Positions 1-8,340 of a stretch of 64,000 nucleotides of DNA are shown here, piece by piece. Source of the DNA: DATLWN01 sp964492895 (lineage in GTDB: Bacteria; Pseudomonadota; Zetaproteobacteria; Mariprofundales; Mariprofundaceae); contig CAZBLR010000001.1 of assembly GCA_964492895.1 (NCBI GenBank), positions 62,001-126,000 of the forward strand, written 5' to 3'. The position numbers and the translations under genes are program-made. How positions within the stretch are numbered: position 1 is the first letter of the stretch; each line of letters begins with the position of its first letter. The notes under the pieces are model-generated. The model did not search any database and was not told the origin of the DNA. It saw only the letters and a program-made list of their open reading frames with translations.

Positions 1-578
1 TACCGGATACGGAGGTGCGGCTGGTCATGCCCGACGGGGCGGCGTCCCGGGGCCGGGAGTCGATGCAGCGGCACGGGCTGGATCCGCAGCGCACCGTCTG
101 CATCGCCCCCGGCGCCCAGTTCGGGGGTGCCAAGCGCTATCCGGCGGAATCGTATGCCGGGATCGTGGCCCGCCTGTCCGGGGCAGGATGGCATGTGCTG
201 GTGCTCGGCACCGGGGCCGAACGCGCCATCGGCGACGCGTGCCTTGCCGGTGCCGCCGGCCCCGTCTGGAACAGCGCCGGCGAGACCGGCATGGCCCAGG
301 TGCTGCAGCTTCTGGGTGCCGGCCGCCTGCTGCTGTGCAACGACTCGGGTCTGATGCATGTCGCCGCCGGGCTGGGCCGGCCCGTGGTCGCCATCTTCGG
401 CGCCACCGATCCCGCGCGCACGGCGCCGTCGGGGCCGCATGCGCACGTGCTGTTCCATCCGGCACCGTGCAGCCCGTGCCTGCAGCGCGAATGCACGGTG
501 GCCGGCCAGCCCTGCATGGCCAACGTGTCGCCGGACGAGGTGTTCGCCGCCTGCCTGTCGATGCTGGAGGCCGCGTGA
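1..578 (+). CDS. waaF: ADP-heptose:LPS heptosyltransferase II, C-terminal part
   Basis: Last ~190 residues of a GT9 heptosyltransferase; the 5' end lies before the window. The family transfers the second L-glycero-D-manno-heptose to the LPS inner core on the cytoplasmic side of the inner membrane. Visible are the loop PGAQFGGAKRYP, the donor-site stretch CNDSGLMHVAA followed by VAIFGATDP, and a Cys-rich tail (CSPCLQREC) more like WaaF than WaaC. The stop overlaps the GTG of the next heptosyltransferase (GTGA), so the two are probably coupled in translation. The frame is open to the window edge, so the true start cannot be seen. Confidence 0.9.
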   Translation, partial: PDTEVRLVMPDGAASRGRESMQRHGLDPQRTVCIAPGAQFGGAKRYPAESYAGIVARLSGAGWHVLVLGTGAERAIGDACLAGAAGPVWNSAGETGMAQVLQLLGAGRLLLCNDSGLMHVAAGLGRPVVAIFGATDPARTAPSGPHAHVLFHPAPCSPCLQRECTVAGQPCMANVSPDEVFAACLSMLEAA

Positions 579-1597
579 AGGTCCTCGTGATCAAGCTGTC
601 GTCGTTCGGCGACATCATCCATGCCCTGCCGGCACTGGAGGATCTGCGCGCCCGGCCGGAGATCGACGAGGTTCACTGGCTGGTCGACGCCCGTTACGCC
701 TTCGTCGCCGATGCGTTTCCGCCCGACGTGCAGGTCCATCGCATCGCCATGAAAGGCAAGGGGGCCGTGGGCAACACCCTCAAGGCCGCCCGCGCCCTGC
801 GCCGCCATCATTTCGATGTGGTGCTGGACCTGCAGGGCCTGATCAAGACCGGCATCCTCGCCCGCCTGATCTCCGGCGACGCGTACGGCTTCGACGCCGG
901 CCAGACCCCGGAATGGCCGAACCAGTGGTTCGTGCGACCGGTACCGTTCCACCGGGATGAAACGCACGTGGTGCAGGTTTACCGGCGCATCGCCGCCGGC
1001 CCCTTCGAGCCCGGCCACCCCGGCGCCCCGATGCCCTACGCCGATCCCGCCATTCCCCTGACCGGGCCCATGACGGACGCCGGACGGGCTACACTCACGG
1101 CATGGGGACTGTCGCCTGCCACCTACGCCGTGCTGCACCTCGGGGGCAGCTATGCGACGAAGCGCCTGCCGGAAGACACCTGGGCGGCCATCGCCGGCGG
1201 TATCCACGCCCGGGGCCTGGTGCCGCTGCTGTTATGGGGCAACGCCGAGGAGCAGGCGACGGCCACACGCATCCAGGCGGCAGCCCCGGCGGCGCGCCTG
1301 GCGCCGGAGCGGCTCGGCATGCCGGCGCTGTGCGGCCTGTTGGGGTCCGCGGCCGCCTACATCGGTGTCGACACCGGTGTCAGCCACCTGGCCGCCGCCG
1401 TCGGTGCCCGCAACATCTGCATCTGGGGACCCACGTCACCGCAGCGCATGGGAGCGATGACCGCCAGCACACGGCATATGGTCGCCGCCGTCGATTGCGG
1501 CCCGTGCTTCAAGCGCAGCTGCGACCAATTCGTCTGCATGCCCGGCATCCGGGCCGATCATGTCCTGGAGGTCTTCGATGAACTCATTGCGCGCTAG
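575..1597 (+). CDS. waaC: LPS heptosyltransferase I
   Basis: GT9 protein of 340 aa, expected to attach the first heptose to Kdo2-lipid A. The N-terminus VKVLVIKLSSFGDIIHALPAL is the WaaC acceptor-side glycine loop, and VDTGVSHLAAAV near residue 265 is the ADP-heptose-binding loop. GTG at 575 was chosen because it overlaps the waaF stop and begins exactly at the conserved first strand. The length matches the family (about 320-340 aa). Its end overlaps the next gene by 20 bases. WaaC versus another GT9 member rests on the N-terminal motif and the adjacent waaF. Confidence 0.9.
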   Translation: MKVLVIKLSSFGDIIHALPALEDLRARPEIDEVHWLVDARYAFVADAFPPDVQVHRIAMKGKGAVGNTLKAARALRRHHFDVVLDLQGLIKTGILARLISGDAYGFDAGQTPEWPNQWFVRPVPFHRDETHVVQVYRRIAAGPFEPGHPGAPMPYADPAIPLTGPMTDAGRATLTAWGLSPATYAVLHLGGSYATKRLPEDTWAAIAGGIHARGLVPLLLWGNAEEQATATRIQAAAPAARLAPERLGMPALCGLLGSAAAYIGVDTGVSHLAAAVGARNICIWGPTSPQRMGAMTASTRHMVAAVDCGPCFKRSCDQFVCMPGIRADHVLEVFDELIAR

Positions 1598-2333
1598 TGC
1601 CCTGCTGCTCGCGGCATCGCTGCTGCCGATCCCGGCCCTGGCGGCCGAGGCACCCCTGCCCTGCATGCCGTATGCGGGCGAGGCCATGACCTTCAGCGTG
1701 GACTGGGAATTCATCAATGCCGGCACGGCCACGATGCGCGTCAGCCGCAAGGGCCAGGATGCCTACCGCATCGACACCCTGGCCAAGACCAACAAGTTCC
1801 TCGACATGTTCAAGAAGGTCCGCGACACCATCGTCTCCGAAGGACTGTGCCGGAGCGGCAAGGCCCAGAGCACCGTGTTCGACCTGACGCAGCACGAAAA
1901 CCGCTACCACGCGGTCAAGACGACCCGTTTCCTGTGGCGGCAGGGCAAGGTCGAATACACGCACGACGGCAAGCAGGAGTCCTTCGACGTGCCGGCGGGC
2001 TATTTGAATGTCATGGATGCCTTCTATACCGTTCGCCGGCTGCCGCTGAAGGTCGGAGATGTGCTTCGGCTTCCCGTGTTCGATTCCGGCAAGAAGTACG
2101 ATGTCGAGGTCCACGTGCTGAAGACCGAATACCAGTACATGCCGCACACCGGCCATCGCACCCGTTGCCTCGTCATCTCACCGCGCCTGAAGACCGCCGC
2201 CATCTTCAGCAGCGTCGGCACCATGAAGATCTGGCTCAGCGACGATGCGCGCCACATCCCGCTCAGGATGACGGCCCAGATCAAGATCGGTCGCATCATC
2301 GCCAATCTCATCGACTACCGCCCGGCCCCGTGA
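1578..2333 (+). CDS. Exported DUF3108 domain protein
   Basis: 251 aa with a clear signal peptide (positive start, Leu/Ala-rich core, ALAAEA cleavage region near residue 22). The rest looks like a DUF3108 protein: a beta-rich periplasmic domain with the pattern GEAMTFSVDWEFINAGTATM at its start and a late IKIGRIIANLIDY stretch. The function of DUF3108 is not established; members are often found beside envelope or purine genes. ATG at 1578 lies inside the end of waaC, giving the usual coupling of this operon. I infer an envelope role from export and from its place among LPS core genes. Confidence 0.8.
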   Translation: MNSLRASALLLAASLLPIPALAAEAPLPCMPYAGEAMTFSVDWEFINAGTATMRVSRKGQDAYRIDTLAKTNKFLDMFKKVRDTIVSEGLCRSGKAQSTVFDLTQHENRYHAVKTTRFLWRQGKVEYTHDGKQESFDVPAGYLNVMDAFYTVRRLPLKVGDVLRLPVFDSGKKYDVEVHVLKTEYQYMPHTGHRTRCLVISPRLKTAAIFSSVGTMKIWLSDDARHIPLRMTAQIKIGRIIANLIDYRPAP

Positions 2334-2361
2334 ATGAGACCGGAGCTCCCTCGGAACCGGC

Positions 2362-2928
2362 GTGAGCGGCACCGGATGGTACAGCTGGATCGAGCGCTGG
2401 TGCTCCACCCACCGCATCTGGGCCACGGCGCTGGTGATCCTGCTGCTGTTGCTGCACGCCCAACCGGACATCCGCTCGCTGTGGCTGGGTGCCGCCGTCG
2501 TGCTTCTCGGTGAAGCGGGCCGGACATGGGCGTCCGGCTACATCGACAAGAATGCCCGGCTGGCCACGGGAGGGCCCTACCGGTTCACGCGCAACCCGTT
2601 GTACTTCTTCAACGGCTTGATCTTCGTCGGCTTCTGCATCATGGCCGCCAACCTGTGGGCGGCCGTGCTCGGGGTGGCGCTGTTCGCGGTGATCTACCGG
2701 CCGGTGCTGCGCCAGGAGGCCCAAACCATGGAACAGATGTTCGGCGATGAGTTTCGCCACTGGGCCGATGCCGTGCCCCTGTTTTTCCCGAGATGGCCGA
2801 GCTACCCGGCCCGTGGCCGCTACGAGTGGCGCCTGGTCCGCAAGCACCGGGAGTACCGCAATGCCCTGGCCATGCTCATCGGCATCGCCGTGCTGGTGCT
2901 GATCGGCTGGTGGCGGGGAGGACTGTAG
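2362..2928 (+). CDS. Isoprenylcysteine carboxylmethyltransferase-family membrane protein
   Basis: 188 aa integral membrane protein with hydrophobic segments near residues 15-30, 35-50, 75-110 and 165-185. It carries the ICMT/phospholipid methyltransferase signature: GPYRFTRNPLY (SAM-binding R-x-P-x-Y) and, about 50 residues later, RQEAQTMEQMFGDEF with the conserved acidic pair, then a Trp/Pro-rich end. The family methylates lipid-linked or isoprenoid substrates; the substrate cannot be read here. The GTG start is 28 bases after the DUF3108 gene and the stop is 2 bases before the next GTG, so it belongs to the LPS operon. Confidence 0.75.
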   Translation: MSGTGWYSWIERWCSTHRIWATALVILLLLLHAQPDIRSLWLGAAVVLLGEAGRTWASGYIDKNARLATGGPYRFTRNPLYFFNGLIFVGFCIMAANLWAAVLGVALFAVIYRPVLRQEAQTMEQMFGDEFRHWADAVPLFFPRWPSYPARGRYEWRLVRKHREYRNALAMLIGIAVLVLIGWWRGGL

Positions 2929-2930
2929 CC

Positions 2931-4001
2931 GTGCGCGCGCTGGTCGTCGTCTGCCGCTACCTCGGGGACACGCTGATGGCCACACCGCTGGCCCGCGCCC
3001 TGGCCGACGCCGGCCACGAGGTCGACTGGCTGGTGGCGCCGGGCACCGAGGCCATGATCCAGGACCAATCGTTCGCCCATGCCGTGCATGTGCTGGAGCC
3101 GAAGGCCGCCGCCACCTGGACCATGCTGCGCCGGCTGCGCCGCCGCTACGATATCGCCTGCGTCACCACACCGTCCGACCGGCCGATGCTCGTGGCCCTG
3201 GCCGCTGCCAGACAGGTGTTCGCGCTGGATTACGCACGTGCGCAGGATCGGTGGAAACGAACGGTCTCCAAGGCCTCCTGCCCGTATGACGGTGAAAGCC
3301 ACATGGCCAGCTATGCCTTCGACCTGGCCCGTCTGGCCGGGGTGACGCCCTGCCGCGATGTCGGCATCGACTGGACGGTAGGCGACGCCACGCATGTGCA
3401 GGCACAGCTGGGCTGGGATGCCGACACGCGCTACGTGCACCTGCATCCGTTTGCCCGCTGGGGCTACAAGCACTGGCCGCAGGCCGGCTGGCAGGCCCTG
3501 ATCACCCGGCTGCTGGACGCGGGCCTCAACATCGCGATCACGGCCGGCCCGCAGGAACGGCATGCCGCCGAGGCGCTGACCAAGGGTCTGCCAGACTCGA
3601 CCGTGCGCGTGCTGGCCGGCGAACTGAGCTGGCCACAGCTGGCCTGCCTCGGCCGCCGGGCCGCCGGCTACATCGGCCTGGACACCGCCAACACGCACCT
3701 GGCCGCCGGCACCGGCACCCCGACGCTGGCCCTGTTCGGCCCCACCGACCCGCGCATCTGGGGCCCGTGGCCGAACGGCTTCGCCGGGCGCTCCCCGTAC
3801 CGGCGCGCGGTGGCCGGCGGTATCCAGCAGGCGGGCAACATCACGCTGGTGCAGCGCGAGTTCGGATGCGTCCCCTGCCAGCTGGAGGGCTGCGACCGGC
3901 ACCGCGAAAGCCGCAGCGCCTGCATGGACACGCTGGATGTCGAGCAGGTATGGCGGGCCTGGCAGGGAATGACCGCCTTGCCGCAGGTGCCCCGTGGCTG
4001 A
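2931..4001 (+). CDS. GT9 heptosyltransferase, WaaQ/heptosyltransferase III-like
   Basis: 356 aa. The N-terminus VRALVVVCRYLGDTLMATPL is the GT9 acceptor loop; HLHPFARWGYKHWP and LDTANTHLAAGTGTP plus LFGPTDPRIWGPW form the C-terminal nucleotide-sugar domain. The tail CVPCQLEGCDRH resembles RfaQ-type heptosyltransferase III, which adds a side-branch heptose. It is the third GT9 enzyme in this operon, so a branched core with three heptoses is likely. GTG at 2931 aligns with the conserved first strand. Acceptor specificity is an inference; another core heptose or hexose is possible. Confidence 0.8.
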   Translation: MRALVVVCRYLGDTLMATPLARALADAGHEVDWLVAPGTEAMIQDQSFAHAVHVLEPKAAATWTMLRRLRRRYDIACVTTPSDRPMLVALAAARQVFALDYARAQDRWKRTVSKASCPYDGESHMASYAFDLARLAGVTPCRDVGIDWTVGDATHVQAQLGWDADTRYVHLHPFARWGYKHWPQAGWQALITRLLDAGLNIAITAGPQERHAAEALTKGLPDSTVRVLAGELSWPQLACLGRRAAGYIGLDTANTHLAAGTGTPTLALFGPTDPRIWGPWPNGFAGRSPYRRAVAGGIQQAGNITLVQREFGCVPCQLEGCDRHRESRSACMDTLDVEQVWRAWQGMTALPQVPRG

Positions 4002-4815
4002 CATGGTCGATCGTGCCGCCGTCGTCATCTCGACCTACAACCGACCGGACTTCCTGCAGCTGGTGCTCGAAGGCTACCGCCGGCAGGACACCCATCGCTT
4101 TTCCATCTACATCGCCGATGACGGCTCGACCGATGAGACGGCCAACCTGATCCGCGCCATGCAGGCCGGGTTCCCGGTCGGCATCCGCCACATCCGGCAC
4201 GAGGACAAGGGCTTCCGCAAGGCCCGCATCCACAACATCGTGCTGCGCGAGGTGAGCGAACCCTATGTGATCCTGACCGACGGCGACTGCATCCCCCCCA
4301 CGTGTCTGGTCTCGACGCATCTGCGGCTGGCCAGCCCGGGATGCATGATCACCGGTAGCCGCGTGCTGCTGTCCCGGGCCTATTGCGCCGACCTGCTCGC
4401 GGGCGGCAAGCTTCCGGACATGCGGCCCGCTGCGCTCGTCGGGCACCGGCTGCGCGGCCGCATCAACCGCCTGCTGCCACTGCTGCTGCCCGTCCGCCTG
4501 GGACCTGCGAACCACGACCTGCACGGCATCCACGGCTGCCACCTGTCATGCTGGCGGGACGATTTGCTGCGCATCAACGGGTTCGACGAACGCTTCGAAG
4601 GCTGGGGCCGCGAGGATTCCGACCTGGTGGCGCGCCTGTTCCATGCCGGCGTGCGCCGCCGCCCGCTGCGCGGCAGCCCGGTGTGGCATCTGTGGCATCG
4701 GGAGGAGGATCGCGGCAGGGTTGATGACAACGACCAGCTGCTGCAGGCCTGCCTCGACGAAAAGCGGGTTCGGGCCGTGCAGGGCATCGGGGAACTGGAG
4801 GGGACGACGGCGTGA
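3994..4815 (+). CDS. GT2 glycosyltransferase
   Basis: 273 aa GT-A fold enzyme. AVVISTYNRPDFL opens the Rossmann-like strand, DDGSTDET follows, TDGDCIPP carries the metal-binding acidic motif, and GFDERFEGWGREDSDLVARL is the C-terminal galactosyltransferase-like segment with the catalytic-base region (ED). It should transfer a sugar from a nucleotide donor to a core or O-chain acceptor in the cytoplasm. GTG at 3994 overlaps the preceding stop by 8 bases. Donor and acceptor are unknown; the position among heptosyltransferases suggests the outer core. Confidence 0.8.
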   Translation: MADMVDRAAVVISTYNRPDFLQLVLEGYRRQDTHRFSIYIADDGSTDETANLIRAMQAGFPVGIRHIRHEDKGFRKARIHNIVLREVSEPYVILTDGDCIPPTCLVSTHLRLASPGCMITGSRVLLSRAYCADLLAGGKLPDMRPAALVGHRLRGRINRLLPLLLPVRLGPANHDLHGIHGCHLSCWRDDLLRINGFDERFEGWGREDSDLVARLFHAGVRRRPLRGSPVWHLWHREEDRGRVDDNDQLLQACLDEKRVRAVQGIGELEGTTA

Positions 4816-5588
4816 CCAAGGTATCCGCCTACATCATCGCCTTTAACGAGGCGGACAAGATCGCCGATGCCGTCAAGAGCGTGGCCTGGGCCGACGAGGT
4901 ACTGGTGCTCGATTCCCACAGCACCGACGACACGGCCAAGATCGCCGCCGCGCATGGCGCCGAGGTCAGGCAGCTGGACTTCGCGGGCTTCGGCAGGTTG
5001 CGCAACGACGCCATCGCCGCCTGTACGCACGCATGGGTGTTCAGCCTCGATGCCGACGAACGCTGCACGCCGGCGGCCGAGACGGAGATACGCGCCGTGC
5101 TGCAGGACCCGCAGGCCGACGCCTATTACGTGCCGCGGCGCAACTGGTTCATGGGCCGCTGGATCCGCCACTGCGGCTGGTATCCGGACTACCGGCAGCC
5201 GCAGCTGTTCCGCAAGGGTACCCTGGTCTTCGACGATCAGGAGGAGGTACACGAGGCCTTCGAGATCCGCGGCAAGGTCGGCCACCTGACGTCCGACATC
5301 GTGCAGGTGCCGTTCCAGAACCTGGAACAATTGATCGCAAAAATGCAGCGCTATTCGACGCTCGGTGCCGCCAAGCTGGCGCGCAAGGGCAAACGCGCCG
5401 GCATGGGCCGGGCCCTGGCGCACGGTATCTGGGCCTTCATCCGCATCTATGTGCTGAAGCTCGGCTTCCTCGACGGCTGGGCCGGCTTCGTGCTCGCGCT
5501 CGGCAATTTCGAGGGCACGTTCTACCGCTATGCCAAGCGGGCCACCGCCGGGCTGAACTGGAAGCAACCACCCGAGCGCCTGCCATGA
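4812..5588 (+). CDS. GT2 glycosyltransferase, WaaE/KdtX-like (LPS core beta-1,4-glucosyltransferase type)
   Basis: 258 aa. It has the compact WaaE-type layout: VSAYIIAFNEADKI, then VLDSHSTDDT, then FGRLRNDAIAAC, then the metal-binding SLDADER, then NWFMGRWIRHCGWYPDYR and a late amphipathic region. Members add a beta-linked glucose to the first heptose of the LPS core. GTG at 4812 overlaps the upstream stop. The clear family pattern and LPS neighbours make a core transferase likely; glucose as donor is inferred from the family. Confidence 0.8.
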   Translation: MTKVSAYIIAFNEADKIADAVKSVAWADEVLVLDSHSTDDTAKIAAAHGAEVRQLDFAGFGRLRNDAIAACTHAWVFSLDADERCTPAAETEIRAVLQDPQADAYYVPRRNWFMGRWIRHCGWYPDYRQPQLFRKGTLVFDDQEEVHEAFEIRGKVGHLTSDIVQVPFQNLEQLIAKMQRYSTLGAAKLARKGKRAGMGRALAHGIWAFIRIYVLKLGFLDGWAGFVLALGNFEGTFYRYAKRATAGLNWKQPPERLP

Positions 5589-6424
5589 CCGGGGGCGGGG
5601 CCGTGATCGATGCCGCGCACAAGCGGCAGGCCAGGCAGGCCGTCGCCGCAGCCTGGGACGCGATGCGCCCGCTGCTGGCCGAGGCCGTCGCCCACGACGA
5701 GGCCTGGGTCAGGCGCTACATGCCGAGCCTCGACGACATCGACAACTACTTCCACGGCAGCCTCGACCGCTTCGCGCTGCTGCTGCAGGCCATCGCCGCG
5801 CAGCTGCCCGCCGGCGCCCGGGTACTCGATGCCGGCGCCGGCTACGGCTTCCAGCCGATCGCCTTCCGTCAGGCCGGCTTCGAGGCCCATGCCTCGGACA
5901 TCTACGAGACGCTGCCCATCTACGAGCCGCTCGGGGTGCACTACCGCCGCTGGCACCTGGAGGCGGACCCCGCCCCCTACGCGGACGACAGCTTCGATGC
6001 GGTCGTCCTGGCCCAGACCATCGAGCACTTCACCTATTCGCCGCGCCATGCCCTCGAGCAGATCGTGCGCATCACCCGCCCCGGCGGCCTGATCCTGATC
6101 GACGCGCCCAACATCTCCTCGTTCCACAACATCTCGCGCCTGATCCGCGGCAAGACCATCATGTGGAGCATGAAGAAGCACTATCTGGAGCAGGAGCCGC
6201 TGGTCACGCACGGCATCCCCTACTACGACCGCCACAACCACGAGCTGTGCCGGCAGGACATGCGCGACATCGCCGAGCACTTCGGCCTGCACATGCTCGC
6301 CTGCCGCTTCTACTCGCCCCACAACAAGAGGCGTGGACAGATGGCGAACGCCGTGTCGCGCATCCGGGATCTGGCCCCGCTCTGGCGCAAGGGCATCTAC
6401 GCCGTGATGCGTGTGCCGGCATGA
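5585..6424 (+). CDS. Class I SAM-dependent methyltransferase
   Basis: 279 aa. SAM motif I is VLDAGAGYGFQPIAF (about residues 80-95); motif IV-like DAVVLAQTIEHFTY and post-motif RPGGLILIDAPN follow, typical of UbiE/type-11 methyltransferases. The N-terminal ~75 residues are helical and charged with no known domain. The ATG overlaps the glycosyltransferase stop (ATGA). The substrate is not readable; given the operon, methylation of a sugar or lipid-linked glycan is plausible. A paralogous methyltransferase follows after 60 bases. Confidence 0.75.
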   Translation: MTGGGAVIDAAHKRQARQAVAAAWDAMRPLLAEAVAHDEAWVRRYMPSLDDIDNYFHGSLDRFALLLQAIAAQLPAGARVLDAGAGYGFQPIAFRQAGFEAHASDIYETLPIYEPLGVHYRRWHLEADPAPYADDSFDAVVLAQTIEHFTYSPRHALEQIVRITRPGGLILIDAPNISSFHNISRLIRGKTIMWSMKKHYLEQEPLVTHGIPYYDRHNHELCRQDMRDIAEHFGLHMLACRFYSPHNKRRGQMANAVSRIRDLAPLWRKGIYAVMRVPA

Positions 6425-6484
6425 ATCCGTGCTAGTCTTCGGCCCGTCCGGCCGGCGCGGCCGATCTCATCCAGGGGCAACGCA

Positions 6485-7426
6485 TTGACCGAGCACAAGG
6501 ATTCGAACAGCTGCGATCTTTGCGGGAACACGCATTTCGATGTCATCAGCCACACGGACCGCCACGGGCAGCCGCTGACCACCGGCATCTGCAGCCGCTG
6601 CGGCCTGATCGCGCATCTGCCGGTGCCGGACGAGGCGGAGATCGCCGAATACTATGCCACCCGCTACCGCCAGGATTACCACGGCGAGCGCACGCCCTCG
6701 AACCGCCGGGTCATGCGCGCCTGGAACAATGCCGCGCGCATCCACCGCCAGATCGGCCAGCATCTGGCCCCCGGCTCGCGGGTGTTCGAGATCGGCGCCG
6801 GCATCGGCTGCACCGTCAAGTACTTCGAACAGCAGGGCTTCGCGGCCTCCGGCATCGAACCGAACGCCGATTTCAACCGCTACACGCGCGAACGCCTGCA
6901 CGCCGCGGTGGAGAACCGCAACCTGTACGACCTGGAACCGGCGCCGCAGTTCGACGCCGTGCTGCTGATCCACGTCATCGAGCATTTCACGTCGCCTTCG
7001 CGGGCGCTGTCCCATATCCACGCCCTGCTGCATGACGACGGACTGTTGTACATCGAATGCCCGAACGTCGCCGCCCCGTTCGCCACCTTCGGCCGGCTGT
7101 TCCATTACGCCCATATCTACAACTTCGCGCCCGAGACACTGGAACAGCTGGCGGCCAGGTGCGGCTTCACGCTGGTGGCGCGCATCACCGATGCGGGCCA
7201 TCCGGACATCCGCATGCTGTTCAGGAAGGCCACCCCGGAGACGCCGGTCATCCCCGAAGGCCAGGCCGCGCGCATCCTGCAGGCCGCCGGCCGCTACGGC
7301 ACACTCGGCTACCATCTGCGCCCGGCCTATCTCGGCCGCCGGGCGCGGAAGCTCGCCGGCTATGCCCGGGAATACCTGGTCGCACCGTGGTTCGTGCGCC
7401 GGCTGCTCGCTAGGATACGCCCATGA
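6485..7426 (+). CDS. Methyltransferase with N-terminal Cys4 cluster
   Basis: 313 aa. The first 45 residues hold CDLCGN and CSRCGL, a CxxC-CxxC pair likely to bind zinc, followed by a class I SAM domain: VFEIGAGIGCTVKYF (motif I), DAVLLIHVIEHF (motif IV) and LLYIECPNV. This layout is common in sugar methyltransferases of surface polysaccharide clusters. The only start preceding the Cys cluster is TTG at 6485, with a weak AGGGG about 10 bases upstream. The 60-base gap before it includes a short CGGCC/GGCCG hairpin. Its stop overlaps the ATG of the heptose kinase. Confidence 0.75.
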   Translation: MTEHKDSNSCDLCGNTHFDVISHTDRHGQPLTTGICSRCGLIAHLPVPDEAEIAEYYATRYRQDYHGERTPSNRRVMRAWNNAARIHRQIGQHLAPGSRVFEIGAGIGCTVKYFEQQGFAASGIEPNADFNRYTRERLHAAVENRNLYDLEPAPQFDAVLLIHVIEHFTSPSRALSHIHALLHDDGLLYIECPNVAAPFATFGRLFHYAHIYNFAPETLEQLAARCGFTLVARITDAGHPDIRMLFRKATPETPVIPEGQAARILQAAGRYGTLGYHLRPAYLGRRARKLAGYAREYLVAPWFVRRLLARIRP

Positions 7427-8340
7427 TCCTGGTCATCGGCGACATCATCGTGGACGAGTTCGTCTGGGGCGACGTCTCGCGCATCTCCCCGGAGGCCCCC
7501 GTGCCCGTGGTCGAGGTCGAGCGCATCGACCGCCGGCTCGGCGGCTCGGCCAACGTGGTGCAGAACCTCGATGCCCTGGCCGAACCGGCGGCCATGATCG
7601 GCGTCGTCGGCAACGACGAGCCCGGGGCGTGGATCCGCAGCAGCCTGGAGCGCATGGGCACCGATATCCGCGGCGTCATCACCAAGCTCGACGGACGGCC
7701 GACCGGTCTGAAGACACGCGTCATCGCCCGCCACCAGCAGGTCGTGCGCTACGACCACGAGTGGAAACAGCCGATCCGTCCCGAGACGCGGGCCAAGCTC
7801 GAACAGGCCGTGCTGGCCCTGCTGCCCGAGGCCGGCGCCGTGATCCTGTCGGACTACGGCAAGGGCGTGCTGTCCCCGGACTTCATCGCCTGGCTGATCG
7901 GGCATCTGGGCGAGCGCATCGTCGCCATCGATCCGAAGCCCGAGAACACCGCAGCCTATGCCCATGCCACCGTCATCACCCCGAACCTGCACGAGGCCGC
8001 GGCCATGGCCGGCATGGCGGCCGTCAACGAGGATGCGCATGTCGAGGCCATCGCGCATCGGCTGCACGAGATGCTGACGCTGAAGCTGGTACTGATCACC
8101 CGCTCCGAGAAGGGCATGACCCTGTACGACGGCAGCGCCTGCCACCACATCCCGACCGCCGCCCGCGACGTGTTCGATGTCACCGGTGCCGGCGACACGG
8201 TCATCGCCGTGTTCACCACCTGCCTGGCCCGCGGCGATGATCCGCTGACCGCGGCGAAGCAGGCCAACCGTGCCGCCGGCGTCGTGGTCGGCAAGGTCGG
8301 CACCGCCACCGCCACCTGGGACGAGATCCTCGACCATTGA
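7423..8340 (+). CDS. rfaE1: D-glycero-beta-D-manno-heptose-7-phosphate kinase (RfaE domain I only)
   Basis: 305 aa PfkB-family kinase. GDIIVDEFVWGDVSRISPEA is the diagnostic RfaE N-terminus, RLGGSANVVQNL the sugar-binding loop, and DVTGAGDTVIAVF (near residue 250) contains the catalytic Asp of the anion hole. It makes heptose-1,7-bisphosphate for ADP-heptose synthesis. Unlike the bifunctional HldE of enterics, the protein ends after the kinase domain; the adenylyltransferase (RfaE2) must be encoded elsewhere. The ATGA overlap with the methyltransferase and TTGA overlap with kdsB place it firmly in the operon. Confidence 0.9.
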   Translation: MILVIGDIIVDEFVWGDVSRISPEAPVPVVEVERIDRRLGGSANVVQNLDALAEPAAMIGVVGNDEPGAWIRSSLERMGTDIRGVITKLDGRPTGLKTRVIARHQQVVRYDHEWKQPIRPETRAKLEQAVLALLPEAGAVILSDYGKGVLSPDFIAWLIGHLGERIVAIDPKPENTAAYAHATVITPNLHEAAAMAGMAAVNEDAHVEAIAHRLHEMLTLKLVLITRSEKGMTLYDGSACHHIPTAARDVFDVTGAGDTVIAVFTTCLARGDDPLTAAKQANRAAGVVVGKVGTATATWDEILDH

